Assembly: GCA_029582265.1 (NCBI GenBank)
Contig: CM055816.1
Span: 37,345,811-37,409,810, forward strand
Source of the DNA: Zoroaster sp. YZ-2022
Lineage: Eukaryota > Echinodermata > Asteroidea > Forcipulatida > Zoroasteridae
Direction: 5' to 3'
Length of the DNA stretch: 64,000 nt
Notes under the pieces: model-generated
Database searches by the model: none
The model's input: only the letters and a program-made list of their open reading frames with translations
Told to the model about the DNA's origin: nothing
Position numbers and translations under genes: made by a program
In this document: positions 44,764 through 56,009 of the stretch, piece by piece
Position numbering within the stretch: the first letter of the stretch is position 1
Layout of the letters: each line of letters begins with the position of its first letter

Positions 44764-46638
44764 TGTGACGCAACAGCAGTTTGTATTTTCTAATTTTATA
44801 TAATAGTATATCTCGATGAGGGATTCGCTGGTTCTTGCGCGATTAGGCGATGCCAGCAGCACGCAGCCAGCGAACACTAGTTTTGGAGCGCAGAGCGCAT
44901 TGCATTGTATGCCGTAGATTTGGGGGTCAGTTGTTGCCGTGAACTTGTAGAGAGTAGTCGTGATAATAGAGTTAACTTGCACAGTCGTAAAGAGTCGTAA
45001 AGAGATCCGTACGTTAAGTCATAAACCCGAGGGTGTAGTGCCATATAAGTCGCAAGTCCAGGAGCATTGTATATTGCATGTGTTGTACTTAATACTTTGT
45101 AAGGTGCCTTACTGTCGAGGAATTTCTGTGCCGTGCATCCGTTAGACGTGTTTTTGAGGTGTCGTGAGGGCTAGGTGTCACCTCACTGGGGCTTGTGTAT
45201 CGGTTCTCTAGTCGAGCTGTAATTGCATGTGTTGTACTACCAGAGGACTTTAAGCTACAGTCCCACCACCCCGCTAATATGCCGCAGAGAGGCGTTAGAT
45301 GCCGGCATCAAGAAATAAATGACCGTGTGTAGCGTCTGTTAACGTCTCTTAACGCCCTGATTTGTCATTGCAGTCCCACATACACGGCATACAAACGGTA
45401 TACAGCCGGCTTTACAAGCACGCGTTAGAGGGAGGCAGACCACGCCAGCGGGCGGCAGAGAGACGCTAACTGGCGTTGGCACTGCGCAGAGGGAGGCAAA
45501 CAGGCGCTAACAGCCCGCGCACGCGCGTTAGAGGCCGGCAGACCTACGGAACAGCTCTGCCAGATGCCGTCCTGAGCGTCGGTCTGCCGTCCCTTAGCGT
45601 CGGTCTGCCGTCCCATAGCGCAGTAATGCCTCCTGATGCCATCTCTTTGAGTTCCGCGCCATACCACGCAACAAGGCGGCAACAACACGCTGGAAGGCGG
45701 TGGACCTCGCACGATAACGGCAGACCTCGCTAGATGGGGGCAGACCTGCGTTAATAGGCGTTAATAGGCGGCAAGCAAAATTGTTGTTCACCCCGCAATT
45801 ATAAAACATTTTATAATTTCTGGGACGGTTGCCGGCATGTGGCGTTACATGGCGGCGACCCATTGCTGACCTGGCAGTGTTAAGAGCCGCAGCTACACGG
45901 TGGTCCTGCGCTGATACACGGTGACCAGGCCGGCAACAAATATTTGCTCTGCCGGCATCTAACGGCTCATTAACGGGGTGGTGGGACTGTAGCCAAGGAT
46001 TGCATGTGTGTACAACTCATTAATTCAGACTTGGGGAATATACGAGTAGGTGTTCCTCGAGCTGAGGGGCCCCATCGTATGTGTATTGGGTTGCAGGAGT
46101 CGGTATGGGGTTTGCTGACTCTCCTTTGTAATTTCATTGGCCTGTGTGGTGTCTGTTGCTGTGCACTCAGTAAAGCCCTTATATTGATGCATCTGGACTC
46201 AGCACTTAGCTTAAAGATAGAGATTATAATTTGTACTTGGTGACCCCTCAGGTGAGAGGTGCCGTGGTGTTAAGTTCCCTTCTACCGTGAGGTGCATTAG
46301 TGGTGTGCCAGTGACCCCTCATCGAGGTGAATATATATTTTCATGTAGTTATAAGGATTTCCTGTATTGATGATTGTTTTTCTTGTGATTTAAGGATTTG
46401 GTCACCTCCAGGTGAGGTGCCTTATTGTTTGCGAATAAACCAGTATTATTTGTTATATAAATACACAACAACTTGCATCCTAGTGTCATATTTCATGGGG
46501 GTGATCTCAGAGCAATTGTATTCATTCATCGGGACGGTAAACTGCTATCCCAACGGATACGTTCCTAAACGCTCGGGGACTTTCCAGTCAGAAGCCGTCC
46601 GCGCGACAATTCCTCCCTAGGGGGGTGTTGGTGTCACA
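44764..46638 (+). mobile_element. 5' LTR of a Gypsy-type retrotransposon
   Basis: Starts TGTGAC and ends GTCACA (inverted hexamer with TG...CA ends). It is followed three bases later by a tRNA-Leu primer-binding site. An AATAAA lies at 46434-46439. The LTR is about 1.14 kb without the 0.73 kb MITE nested at 45258-45989. No second LTR is seen before the 48921 gap. Confidence 0.75.
45258..45989. mobile_element. MITE with TA target duplication, nested in the LTR
   Basis: Terminal inverted repeats are CAGTCCCACCACCCCG(C/T)TAAT and its complement. TA flanks both ends (45256-45257, 45990-45991), as in Tc1/mariner-type insertions. The inside is GC-rich with many (AG)GGCGTTAG, GCCGGCA and CGGCAGACC words in both orientations. 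No transposase. Confidence 0.85.
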
Positions 46639-46641
46639 AAT

Positions 46642-46659
46642 TGGTGTCAGAAGTGGGAT
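46642..46659 (+). promoter_or_regulatory. tRNA-Leu primer-binding site
   Basis: TGGTGTCAGAAGTGGGAT is the complement of the 3' end of animal tRNA-Leu including CCA (established tRNA sequence feature). It sits just inside the LTR, where minus-strand DNA synthesis starts. SURL elements of sea urchins use the same primer class (family knowledge). Confidence 0.88.
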
Positions 46660-46664
46660 TTTTG

Positions 46665-47327
<663 letters not shown>

Positions 47328-47394
47328 CTGATTGATTGTGATTGCTGAAATTTTCCTACCAATTAAGTGATTCTAGGGTATAGCGGTTGTGTAT

Positions 47395-48560
47395 ATGTCG
47401 GGAGTCACCTCCAGTGAGGACCTCAACAGGTCCAGGATGGAAGTGCAGTTGTTACAGTGGGAGAAGTCTCAACAGGCAAGGCGGATTGCAGAGCTTGAGT
47501 CTGCTTTGAAACAGACCAAGAAGTCTGTCGAGAGCCCTGGCTGGAGTAGCTGGAGGTAACACATGCGAAAGCGTGTTAGCGTTGATGGAGATATTGAGTT
47601 TAAACTCCTGGTCGGGGGTGTGGCTGATTTAAGGGAGGAGACGGGCACACCTCCTTGGAGGTGCCCCCACCCTGAGTGATTTCAAAGTATCCGGGACCCA
47701 TCCTATTTGAAAGGGTGGTGAAATGACTCTTCTGGATTGACCACCGGGAGGGGTGGTAACGTGTCCACCCTGAGCCATGTAAGGTACAGAAGGGGTCAGG
47801 TGACATGGGTGTTAACCGTACAAACCCTTTATTTGACGTCGAAGAGGTGTCTGATCCGAAGCAGAGATATAAAGATTTATTGAGTTTTGCTACACGTTCG
47901 TTGGACAATATTGATAGTACACCAGTGTACATCAGTGCTGACAAGGTTGGACCATGGAAGTTGGAGAGAGATTCCAGGCAAGAGTGGAGAAAAAGGATGA
48001 AGGAGGTCCACCAGACCCCTCGCCGTCCTAACATTGTTCCCGACCGGTACAGTGGTAAGATCCCGTGGGAATGAGTATTTCGGTCATTTTCAGAGTTGCC
48101 GGTTAGTAAACCAGTGGGACGAGGCACAGTCCGCGGAGTATTTGGCGGCGAGTCTCCAGGCGATGCGGTCCGCATTCTTGTGGACAGCGCCAAGCAGGGT
48201 TATCGATATACCTATGCTGAACTCGTGAAGTTGTTGTCACGAAGGTTTGGTACAGGGCAGCAGGTTGAGAATTTCCTGGTCGAACTGAGACACAGGCGAC
48301 AAAATCAAAGAAACTCTGCAAAGAGTTAGGTCAGGCGATTCACGAACTGGCAGCGAAAGCTACCCTGAGATTCCTGAGGAACCAAGGGATCGGCTAGAGA
48401 AGAACCACTTTGTGGATGCGGTGGCAATCCAGTCCATACGGAGGGTATATCCGAGCCCGACCAAAGAATTGTGTCAGAGGCAAGCCGCTCTAGAGACGGA
48501 GAATTTTGAGAAAATAGAGACCCACCGAAGTTTGGAAAAGCCAGCCAAGTTTGCTTGAGG
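47395..48560 (+). pseudogene. Gypsy-type gag remnant, multiple frameshifts
   Basis: An ATG at 47395 opens MSGVTSSEDLNRSRMEVQLL, a coiled-coil-like start that stops at 47557. A second frame (47805-48074) includes RYSGKIPWE. The next frames give YFGHFQSCRLVNQWDEAQ (about 48086 on), then AVRILVDSAKQGYRYTYAEL and KLLSRRFGTGQQVENFLVEL (to 48285). Pieces such as HFVDAVAIQSIRR follow near 48408. The motif order (Y.GK..W..Y..HF, then a helical region ending in a LxxRF-type stretch) is that of Ty3/Gypsy capsid proteins. At least three frameshifts. No zinc knuckle, protease or polymerase is seen before the gap. It would form the particle shell in an intact element. Confidence 0.75.
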
Positions 48561-48920
48561 GTAGACCAGGAGACTGAGGAGAGATTGTGTTTGTCGAGAG
48601 GGCTCACAGCTGTTCTCCCTTTAAAAAAATAGCGCCCTCTGTTGTTGGAATAGCTCGCGGCATTCGTACGACCAAGAATATGCAAATTGGGCTCGATCAA
48701 TGGGCGTAATATAAACGTATTTAAAAATATTGATGTTGTTGTTTTATGACATGTTTTGATTGGTTAAAGTAAAATATAATCAAGTAAACAATTTTTGCGT
48801 AGTTGGAAGATATATAAATATTCATTTCTTACGCAAATTACATTAAAATATAATTAACTAACTATAGATTGAGATTATTTTATTGGTTTAATAGCTTTTG
48901 TTTCACTAATGAAACAGGTT
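48561..48920. other. Spacer ending in a repeat shared with the EGF introns
   Basis: No gene in 48561-48852. The stretch 48853-48920 (AACTATAGATTGAGATTATT to CACTAATGAAACAGG) matches 39046-39105 closely, just before the gap. Confidence 0.7.
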
Positions 48921-49420
48921 NNNNNNNNNNNNNNNNNNNNNNNNNNNNNNNNNNNNNNNNNNNNNNNNNNNNNNNNNNNNNNNNNNNNNNNNNNNNNNNN
49001 NNNNNNNNNNNNNNNNNNNNNNNNNNNNNNNNNNNNNNNNNNNNNNNNNNNNNNNNNNNNNNNNNNNNNNNNNNNNNNNNNNNNNNNNNNNNNNNNNNNN
49101 NNNNNNNNNNNNNNNNNNNNNNNNNNNNNNNNNNNNNNNNNNNNNNNNNNNNNNNNNNNNNNNNNNNNNNNNNNNNNNNNNNNNNNNNNNNNNNNNNNNN
49201 NNNNNNNNNNNNNNNNNNNNNNNNNNNNNNNNNNNNNNNNNNNNNNNNNNNNNNNNNNNNNNNNNNNNNNNNNNNNNNNNNNNNNNNNNNNNNNNNNNNN
49301 NNNNNNNNNNNNNNNNNNNNNNNNNNNNNNNNNNNNNNNNNNNNNNNNNNNNNNNNNNNNNNNNNNNNNNNNNNNNNNNNNNNNNNNNNNNNNNNNNNNN
49401 NNNNNNNNNNNNNNNNNNNN
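48921..49420. other. Assembly gap, 500 N
   Basis: Exactly 500 N, flanked on the left by a repeat found elsewhere in the window. Confidence 0.99.
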
Positions 49421-49429
49421 GGGAAATAG

Positions 49430-51377
49430 GTGTTCAATTGTTTCCCTCATACTCTTTGCATAAGTAACATTTTCCATCAGGGTACGCCCATCTTGAGTAA
49501 TTTTTCTTTCGTAGAAAGTATTCTGTGTAAGTCTAAACCATATATATCTCTGTCTTCTTGATCTAAAATTTGACAACATCCGTTTTCCATATTTTGATTC
49601 CAGTCAGGTTTTTGTTTCAGAAGAAGTTGTTTTTCCCATGCCTTTTCGGCAACGGGGGGCATGAAAGCTTTGGTTATTAGACTTTGGTAAATTTGTTTTA
49701 CTGAAATATTCTTAACACTTATTATATCGTCTGGGTTCGAATCAAGTTTAAATTCTATTTTGTTGCTAACGCTTTTCTTCTATCAGGATTTTATTAATGT
49801 TTGTTTTTAAACCTGCTGCGATTTTTCCCGCATTGATCTTCTTGATGTTGCACATTTCAGCCATCTTACAATATGAAATTAACTGACCTTTCTCAATTAC
49901 CTGTCTCAGGTCTGTTAAGGACCTTACTGTCTAACTGTTTTTCATTGTTACCAGTGATTATGTTATTCTTCCATAAAGGCACTTCAAGGGCCTCATTAAC
50001 ACAAGTACATTCATGTCTTATAGTACAACCAGCCTCTTTCACAGCTTTAATCAAATCCATATAAAAGGTAGGTGTTTCAGGTACAATGGTTGTTGGGTTA
50101 CTGAATACAAACCACTTGAGGCGATTGTTCCCGCTAGCTTTTTCCAACCAATAATTGAATAATCGTTTCCATTTCCCTCTTCCTTCTGTGTACCTCTTAA
50201 TCCAGTTAGTTTTGAGGGCCTGTAGCTTAAGTTTAACGTTAATTAAACCTGTTCCTCCTTTTTCTTTTAATCCTGTTATTGTGTTCTTTTTTATTTTATG
50301 TGGTTTATCATTCCAATAAAAGTTCAAAATAATGTTTTGCATTTTTTGTATGTATTCTTCTGGACATGATAGAGTGGTACCAAAGTAAGACAAACCTGCG
50401 GCTATTAGGCTATTAACAATAACTGATTTTCCCTTCATTGTCAGGTTTCTTCCTTTCCATCTATTTAAAACAGCTTTCATTTTATTTATTCTAGGTTCCA
50501 GTTTTGACTAGGAATTATCTTCGTTACCGAAGACAATACCAAGAATTTTTAAACTCTGGTTTTCCCAATTCAATCCCCCTGGTTTATCTTTCCTATTTTT
50601 CCACTTGCCCAGCCATAAACCATGGCTTTTTGCCTTATTGATCTTGGATCCTGAACCTTCGCTATAGATCTGGAAAACACTTTCAAGGGCTTCAAAGTCT
50701 TTGTTTTCTGTAATAAAAATAGGACAGCCTTGTCTAATTCCCCTCGTCACGCTAAATGGTTCTGTGATAAAATTGTTAACTATAATAGCACTCACAGGGT
50801 TGCTGTACATAATTGTTATCCATTTAGTAAGTTCTACTGGTATACCCATTTTTTCCATTACTGAATACATGTAATTCCACTCAATTCTGTCAAAAGCCTT
50901 TTCTTGGTCTATGCTTAACATCGCAGCCTGGATATTTTCATTGTTAACATAATCTACGGTGTCTCTTAAAATCATCAAATTATCATGGATATTCCTCCCT
51001 TTAACTCCACAAGTTTGTTCTTCCTGAATGATTTCAGGCATAATTTTTTTGAAACGGTTAGTAAAGGCTTTAGCAATAATTTTGTAATCAACATTGAGTA
51101 GGCTGATAGGGCGCCAGTTTTTTAAATCACTTCTGTCCCCTTTGTTCTTAAATATTAAACAAATTAAAGCTGTATTCATTGTATTTGGGAGAGAACCCGT
51201 TTTTTTACAAGTTTGGACAACTTCTACAAAGTCATCTTTTATAATAGGCCAGAAGGTGGTATAAAATTCAACTGTTAAACCGTCCAACCCTGGCGATTTG
51301 TCCTTACTCATTTCACAGAGAGCTAAGAACAGATTTTGTTCACTTATTTCTTGTTCTATATCACTTTTAACTTCATC

Positions 51378-51412
<35 letters not shown>

Positions 51413-51428
51413 TCTTGTTCTTGTTCAT
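49430..51428 (-). pseudogene. L1/Tx1-like LINE ORF2, reverse transcriptase without its YADD block
   Basis: Minus strand. An Asp run (from the CGT microsatellite) leads into SDIEQEISEQNLFLALCEMS, DKSPGLDGLTVEFY, LICLIFKNKGDRSDLKNWRP and ISLLNVDYKIIAKAFTNR, then AAMLSIDQEKAFDRIEWNYM and SVTRGIRQGCP. These are reverse-transcriptase blocks 1-4 of L1-type LINEs. Right after RQGCP comes ITENKDFEALESVFQIY, which normally follows the YADD motif. About 50 residues including the catalytic YADD are deleted in frame. A stop at about 50508 splits off the next part (50480-49893, with KGRNLTMKGKSVIVNSLIAA). A last piece (49662-49477) leads to the gap. The N-terminal endonuclease is absent. It cannot make active enzyme. 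Confidence 0.85.
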
Positions 51429-51600
51429 GTTCTTGTTCTTGTTCTTGTTCTTGTTCTTGTTCTTGTTCTTGTTCTTGTTCTTGTTCTTGTTCTTGTTCTT
51501 GTTCTTGTTCTTGTTCTTGTTCTTGTTCTTGTTCTTGTTCTTGTTCTTGTTCTTGTTCTTGTTCTTGTTCTTGTTATTGTTATTGTTATTATTATTGTTA

Positions 51601-51655
<55 letters not shown>
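51376..51655. repeat. Compound microsatellite (GTC)n, (TTGTTC)n, (TTATTG/ATT)n
   Basis: About ten GTC units, then roughly 26 TTGTTC hexamers, then TTATTG and ATT runs. It begins inside the LINE frame, where the GTC run encodes the Asp run on the minus strand. No LINE sequence is recognisable beyond it. Confidence 0.97.
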
Positions 51656-51656
<1 letters not shown>

Positions 51657-52380
51657 TTTTTTTTACTATGAAACGATGTCCAATTTCAGCCAAAATTGCT
51701 GGATCGCCGCACCATTTTTGAAGCCTAAGGCAAAATATAAATAACTAAAATGTACATACCTCCTTTGTCAGACACTGGTAGCTGAAGCTGTTTAATGACA
51801 CTCGGCTGCAAAACAAAGTGGATGATAATGCTATTAATAATTGTTATATATTGCTGATCCGAAACAGCTTTTAAAGGGATTATTATCTATAAATCTGGAG
51901 TAGATGACCAACCAGGAATCCATTCTACATTATATGCATTTCACTGTTTACTCATTTAAAACCAACACAACAAAATAAACAAAATACTTTCACACATCAT
52001 TTTTTGTGTAAAGTGATACACTGCCTTTAAGCTGAAACTGAGATTTTTGTATTCCAGAAAAAGACAGTGAAAAAAGGCAAACGCTCTTCATGAATACAAA
52101 TAATATGCAATGAGAATTAACAGAAGAGGCAATTATCTGTTAACAATTATTCTTGTTTAAGACAGAATATACTCCAAAAACATCCAGGAAGTGAACGCGA
52201 GATCTGACATTTGATGCATGGTGCATGATATGTGAACTGCCGATCACAGATTGGAATCAGCTCCCTCCCCCACACACACAGACACAGACACACATACACA
52301 CGTATATTGATGGTGTAAAGTGAGGATCTCCTGTTGTTCCCCTCTTTTGTTCTCAAACAAAATTGACACCTTATGCTAAA
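51656..52380. other. Unassigned sequence
   Basis: ACGATGTCCAATTTCAGCC at 51673 recurs (one change) at 60235, also near the GACTCG element. A CACACACAGACACAG stretch lies near 52269-52300. No gene. Confidence 0.5.
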
Positions 52381-52382
52381 AA

Positions 52383-52610
52383 AGTGCCGACGCGCTGCTC
52401 TCAGGCGACGTGCGCGGAGACCAGAAACCGGAGACTTTTTTGGCCTAATGGACGATATTTTGTATGACTCGTGACTTGGACTCGAGTCACCATGTACAAT
52501 GAGTCGGACTCGGACTCGAACTCTTCGGACTCAGACTCGTGACTCGGACACGATGTTTGTGACTCGGATTCCACGGCAAAATGCCCATGGCAATATTCAC
52601 TGTTTTAAAT
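52383..52610. mobile_element. GACTCG-rich element, copy 1
   Basis: GCCGACGCGCTGC...GGAGACCAGAAACCGGAGAC leads into a GACTCG-type simple repeat with ACCATGTACAATGAGTCGG. It ends at GCCCATGGCAATATTCACT. The reverse complement lies at 59966-60215. Non-coding. Confidence 0.75.
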
Positions 52611-52616
52611 CAGAAG

Positions 52617-53690
52617 ATTTATAATGCGCACATATCCACCAAGAAGTGCTCAAGGCGCTTTACAGTAAACAAGAAATCATACAATAGCGTAACAATACAA
52701 TAGCAAATGCAATATAATACTAAACAAGAGATAAATGCATAAATGAATGTTAGTAGTCCTTATAGGCAATACACATAAGATGAGTTTTTAAGTTTTTCTT
52801 GAAGGAGTAAACAGTTTGAGATTCACGAATGTACAGAGGTAAATCACTCCAAAGGCGTGGAGCCACAACTTCAAAAGATCTGTCACCCCAAGAATGTTTT
52901 GACTTTTGTTCAGCCAGCAAAGGATTTTGCACTGGGACGTAACTTGCGAGAGGGGGGCATAACATTTCAACAAGTCAGATATATATAATGGTGCACAATC
53001 ATTCAAATATTTGAAAACAATAAGCAATATTTTATGAATAATACGATATGATATTGGCAGCCATTGCATATCTTTCAGGATGTGGGTGATATGACATGAT
53101 TTTTTAAAGAGTCACAATACGTGCAGAAGTGTTTTGAATCTTTTGAAGTTGTTGTATAGTTGATCCTGTGGAAGTCCATAAAGCAGCGAATTTGCCATAT
53201 CAAGACGAGATGTTATGAAGGAATGAACAATTTGTTCTGTTGCATCATAATTAAGATATTTGCGTAACTTTCCAATGTTCCTAAGGTGAAATGCTGCGGT
53301 GCGAGTAACATTTGAAATATGAGGTTTAAGTGTCATATTTGCATAAAAAATAACTCCAAGGTTCCTTGCATGAGAAGAAGATTGCACATGAGAGTCACCA
53401 ATAACAATATTTGGAATAGAAATCTTAGATAGTTGTTGACGAGATCCAAATAGCACAAATTCAGTTTTATCATCATTGAGCTTTAAGAAATGTTCCTTCA
53501 TCCAAATGCGAATATCATGAATACAGTTTTCAAGGCGATTAATTATAGAGGCAGTCTGTTGTTGTGATGGTTTGAAAGCTAGATAAATCTGAGTGTCATC
53601 TGAATATGTTACGAATTGGGTAAGTTTAATTTGGAAACCACTGAGGGCCGAGGAAAGATCCTTGAAGTACTGAGTAATTCAGACGAAAAG
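52617..53690 (-). pseudogene. L2/CR1-like LINE, C-terminal half and 3' end
   Basis: Minus strand from about 53680: a decayed NYSVLQGSFLGP (RT block), a frameshift, then the catalytic motif as YSDDTQIYLAFKP (53606-53570). Next come WMKEHFLKLNDDKTEFVLFG (53505 on), LGVIFYANMTLKPHI, RLDMANSLLYGLPQDQL, then in shifted frames LPISYRIIHKILLIVFKYL and DRSFEVVAPRLWSDLPLYIR. It ends near 52750 with FKKNLKTHL. This order is typical of L2/CR1-group ORF2. The untranslated tail on the minus strand carries CGCCTTGAGCAC and TTGGTGGATATGTGCGCATT, matching the SINE tails. The element is 5'-truncated and frameshifted at least twice. Confidence 0.85.
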
Positions 53691-53752
53691 GTTCAGAGAC
53701 GGCATTACGAATACAAACATAGGTAGAACTTGTAGCTTTGCATGGTGAGGAG

Positions 53753-54050
53753 GATAAGTAAGAGAAATTGCGGTGACACCATGTGAAATGCTCCTCTCCC
53801 CCACCCCTAGGATCCTAGTCTCAACAGTTCCCGCCTGCGCTCCTCAACGAACTAATCCTCCAGCATCCATTCATCGGGTGATCCTCCAGTAGTCTACTTA
53901 AGCAGCAGCATTTTTCAGAGTCCGGCATTCTCCTGAGGACGATCAGAGCATACTGATCGAAACGTCGAGTTGTACCTCCAGTTCTTTTCAGAACTAATTA
54001 CTACTCAATTGAGCATTTCACATGGTGTCACCGCAATTTCCCTTACTTAT
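53753..54050 (+). mobile_element. Foldback element with Penelope-like tail and hammerhead-like core
   Basis: Terminal inverted repeats of about 40 bp: AAATTGCGGTGACACCATGT at the left and its complement at 54011-54050. Inside (53933-53963) is CTGAGGA, a stem GATCAG / CTGATC with a 6-base loop, and GAAAC. A CTGA.GA...CGAAACGTCG word is common in tails of Penelope-like elements, which are reported to carry hammerhead ribozymes (literature knowledge). No ORF. Confidence 0.65.
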
Positions 54051-54323
54051 GAATATAAACATGTTGAGATCTTTTAGACAAGTATGAGCGACACCATTCC
54101 AGTGCATGGCCATTAATTCCTATTATGATCAGCAAAATAAATAATTTTCGTGAAACATACTGTTTAAGTCGTGTTACTTAATTTAAACAATGGAAACAGT
54201 TTTATAAATTTTATACCGTGCATCCTATTCCGTTGTAGCATTATTGTGTTCTTTCTTTATATTTGTAGTTATAGGCACTTCAGTTGTGCGACCACTTCCG
54301 TTTACGAAAACCGACCTGCCATA

Positions 54324-54326
<3 letters not shown>

Positions 54327-54362
<36 letters not shown>
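54327..54362. repeat. (CA)n microsatellite
   Basis: Eighteen CA/AC dinucleotides. Confidence 0.97.
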
Positions 54363-54366
<4 letters not shown>

Positions 54367-54470
54367 CTGCACACATTCCAATGGCCACTCACAATATCCG
54401 GAGCAATCTTGCTTTTGGCACGCACTTACGTGCACTGCACATTTTCTTGGTTTTGGGATGACATCGTTCA

Positions 54471-54700
54471 ACTAAAAATAGCTGGGTTTTGATTGGTCTG
54501 ACAACAACGAAATCTTCACGATCGGAAAGACGAAGATATTCGGAACACTTCGAATGTTGCCGCTTTACAATAGATCATATTTCAACTAAAAATAACTGGG
54601 TTTTGATTGGTCCGACAACAACGAAAACTTCACAATCCGAAAGACGAAGATCTTCGGAACACTTCGGATGTTGCCGCTTTATACAATAGACCAACAGCTT
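54471..54700. repeat. 114-bp tandem duplication
   Basis: ACTAAAAATAGCTGGGTTTT at 54471 and ACTAAAAATAACTGGGTTTT at 54585 start two copies that include GAAAGACGAAGAT and TGTTGCCGCTTTA. A short inverted AAAGCGGCAACG lies at 54764, hinting at a foldback end. Confidence 0.85.
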
Positions 54701-54834
54701 CCATTTTTCTTCGTTGAAAACGTTTTTCCAACCGTAAAAAGCCACATTTGGAAAGGGAAGATCACAAAGCGGCAACGTATGTGTGAATATATATATACAT
54801 CACTTATTTAGGATATATGATTTTAACTTTCATA

Positions 54835-56009
54835 GTGTTACGAATCTTACCCTTTGATTGTGATAAAATAGCACCCTCTATTTCACTTCTTCTACTTCCA
54901 ATATTTTGCTTACGATGCAATTTCAAGCAGTCTAAGTCCCAGGGTTTGTTTCCCCGGACCCTCGATTGTCCGCTATGAATATGCAATCCATACAAGGACG
55001 CTACTTTTGCTAATGCATATCCAGCGCTAACGCTAATGCATAATGCAACACCAGCGAGAGCATTGTGTGCGTGCCACACCCTCCCGCCACGTGGCTTGGA
55101 GCCGTCCTTGGACTTAGTCTATTTTTATCCTACTTTCCTCGGAGTCCACCCTACACGCCGAACATGGTTCGTGGGTGTAGCACGGCCAAACAATCACCGT
55201 GACTGGCCCGCTCAATCATAGGCCTTGGTCCGTGTGCCGTGCTCCCATGCGCAACCGCTGCTCCCCTCATGCAATAGCTTAGCATCCCCAGTGAGCATTA
55301 GCCCTAGAACACGCCCTCGTTTCTAAGTTGTCACTAACTTTACTTTCGTCAAATACATTTCCTTATATGGAACAAGAACATTTTCCTTATATGGAACAAG
55401 GACCTGTTGTATACCATGATTTTGCACACGTTTCTACCCTTATACGCGGAAAGCAAGCTTCTCATTGGCTATGACGCTAAACTAGGCTAATGTTTTATTC
55501 ATTCCTAGGCCACAGATTTCTATATAAACCCAGAGATTTCCGAATGATATCTGTGCGACTCGATCCGATCCATGACAGTGCGATATACCGAACTAATATT
55601 ACAATGCAGTGCCTCGTTTGTTGAACCAATGGTGCAGTGCGTCGATATGACCATTGGTTCGCCTAGCTAGTGCGGTCTGATACACACTCTGGCCCCGTCC
55701 AGACACCCCATGTAGTCAAACCCTGGTGGTCCGCGTCGTCGAGACTGACCAGCTGTCCGTGTCTCGGTGTAGCAGTGCCCGTACCGTATACCGAGTGACA
55801 AGCCGCATGAACGTATGATGGTCCTGGCTGTATCCGATCCCTTTGTAGTTGGTATTACTCCTACACACCATTCGGAACTCGTATTATGTCTAACTATTAA
55901 GTCTAATTATTGAACTACGCTACCACTCTTTTTATATGTATTAATGCCTTTTATTGTTGTAGAATGCAGAAAAGATAATAAATCAACCCCAACTGATATT
56001 GTCACAACA
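54835..56009 (+). mobile_element. Possible LTR (solo or 5') of a second retrotransposon
   Basis: Starts TGTTACGAATC and ends GTCACAACA (TGTT...AACA inverted ends). A TATATAAA box lies at 55521-55528 and AATAAA at 55977-55982, 27 bases before the end. The layout (TATA, then poly-A signal, then the LTR end) fits an LTR of about 1.2 kb. The flanking five bases differ (CATAG and AAGTT), so it is not a clean solo LTR. No primer site or ORF was recognised downstream. Confidence 0.4.

Noticed and set aside
47600..48193. 197-residue minus-strand open frame
   Set aside because: Antisense shadow of the gag remnant, which has recognisable capsid motifs on the plus strand.
51336..51744. Leu/Val/Phe-rich open frames
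   Set aside because: Translation of the GTC/TTGTTC/ATT microsatellite.
54835..56009. Naming the LTR family (for example BEL/Pao)
   Set aside because: No primer-binding site, target duplication or coding sequence supports a family name; kept only as a possible LTR.
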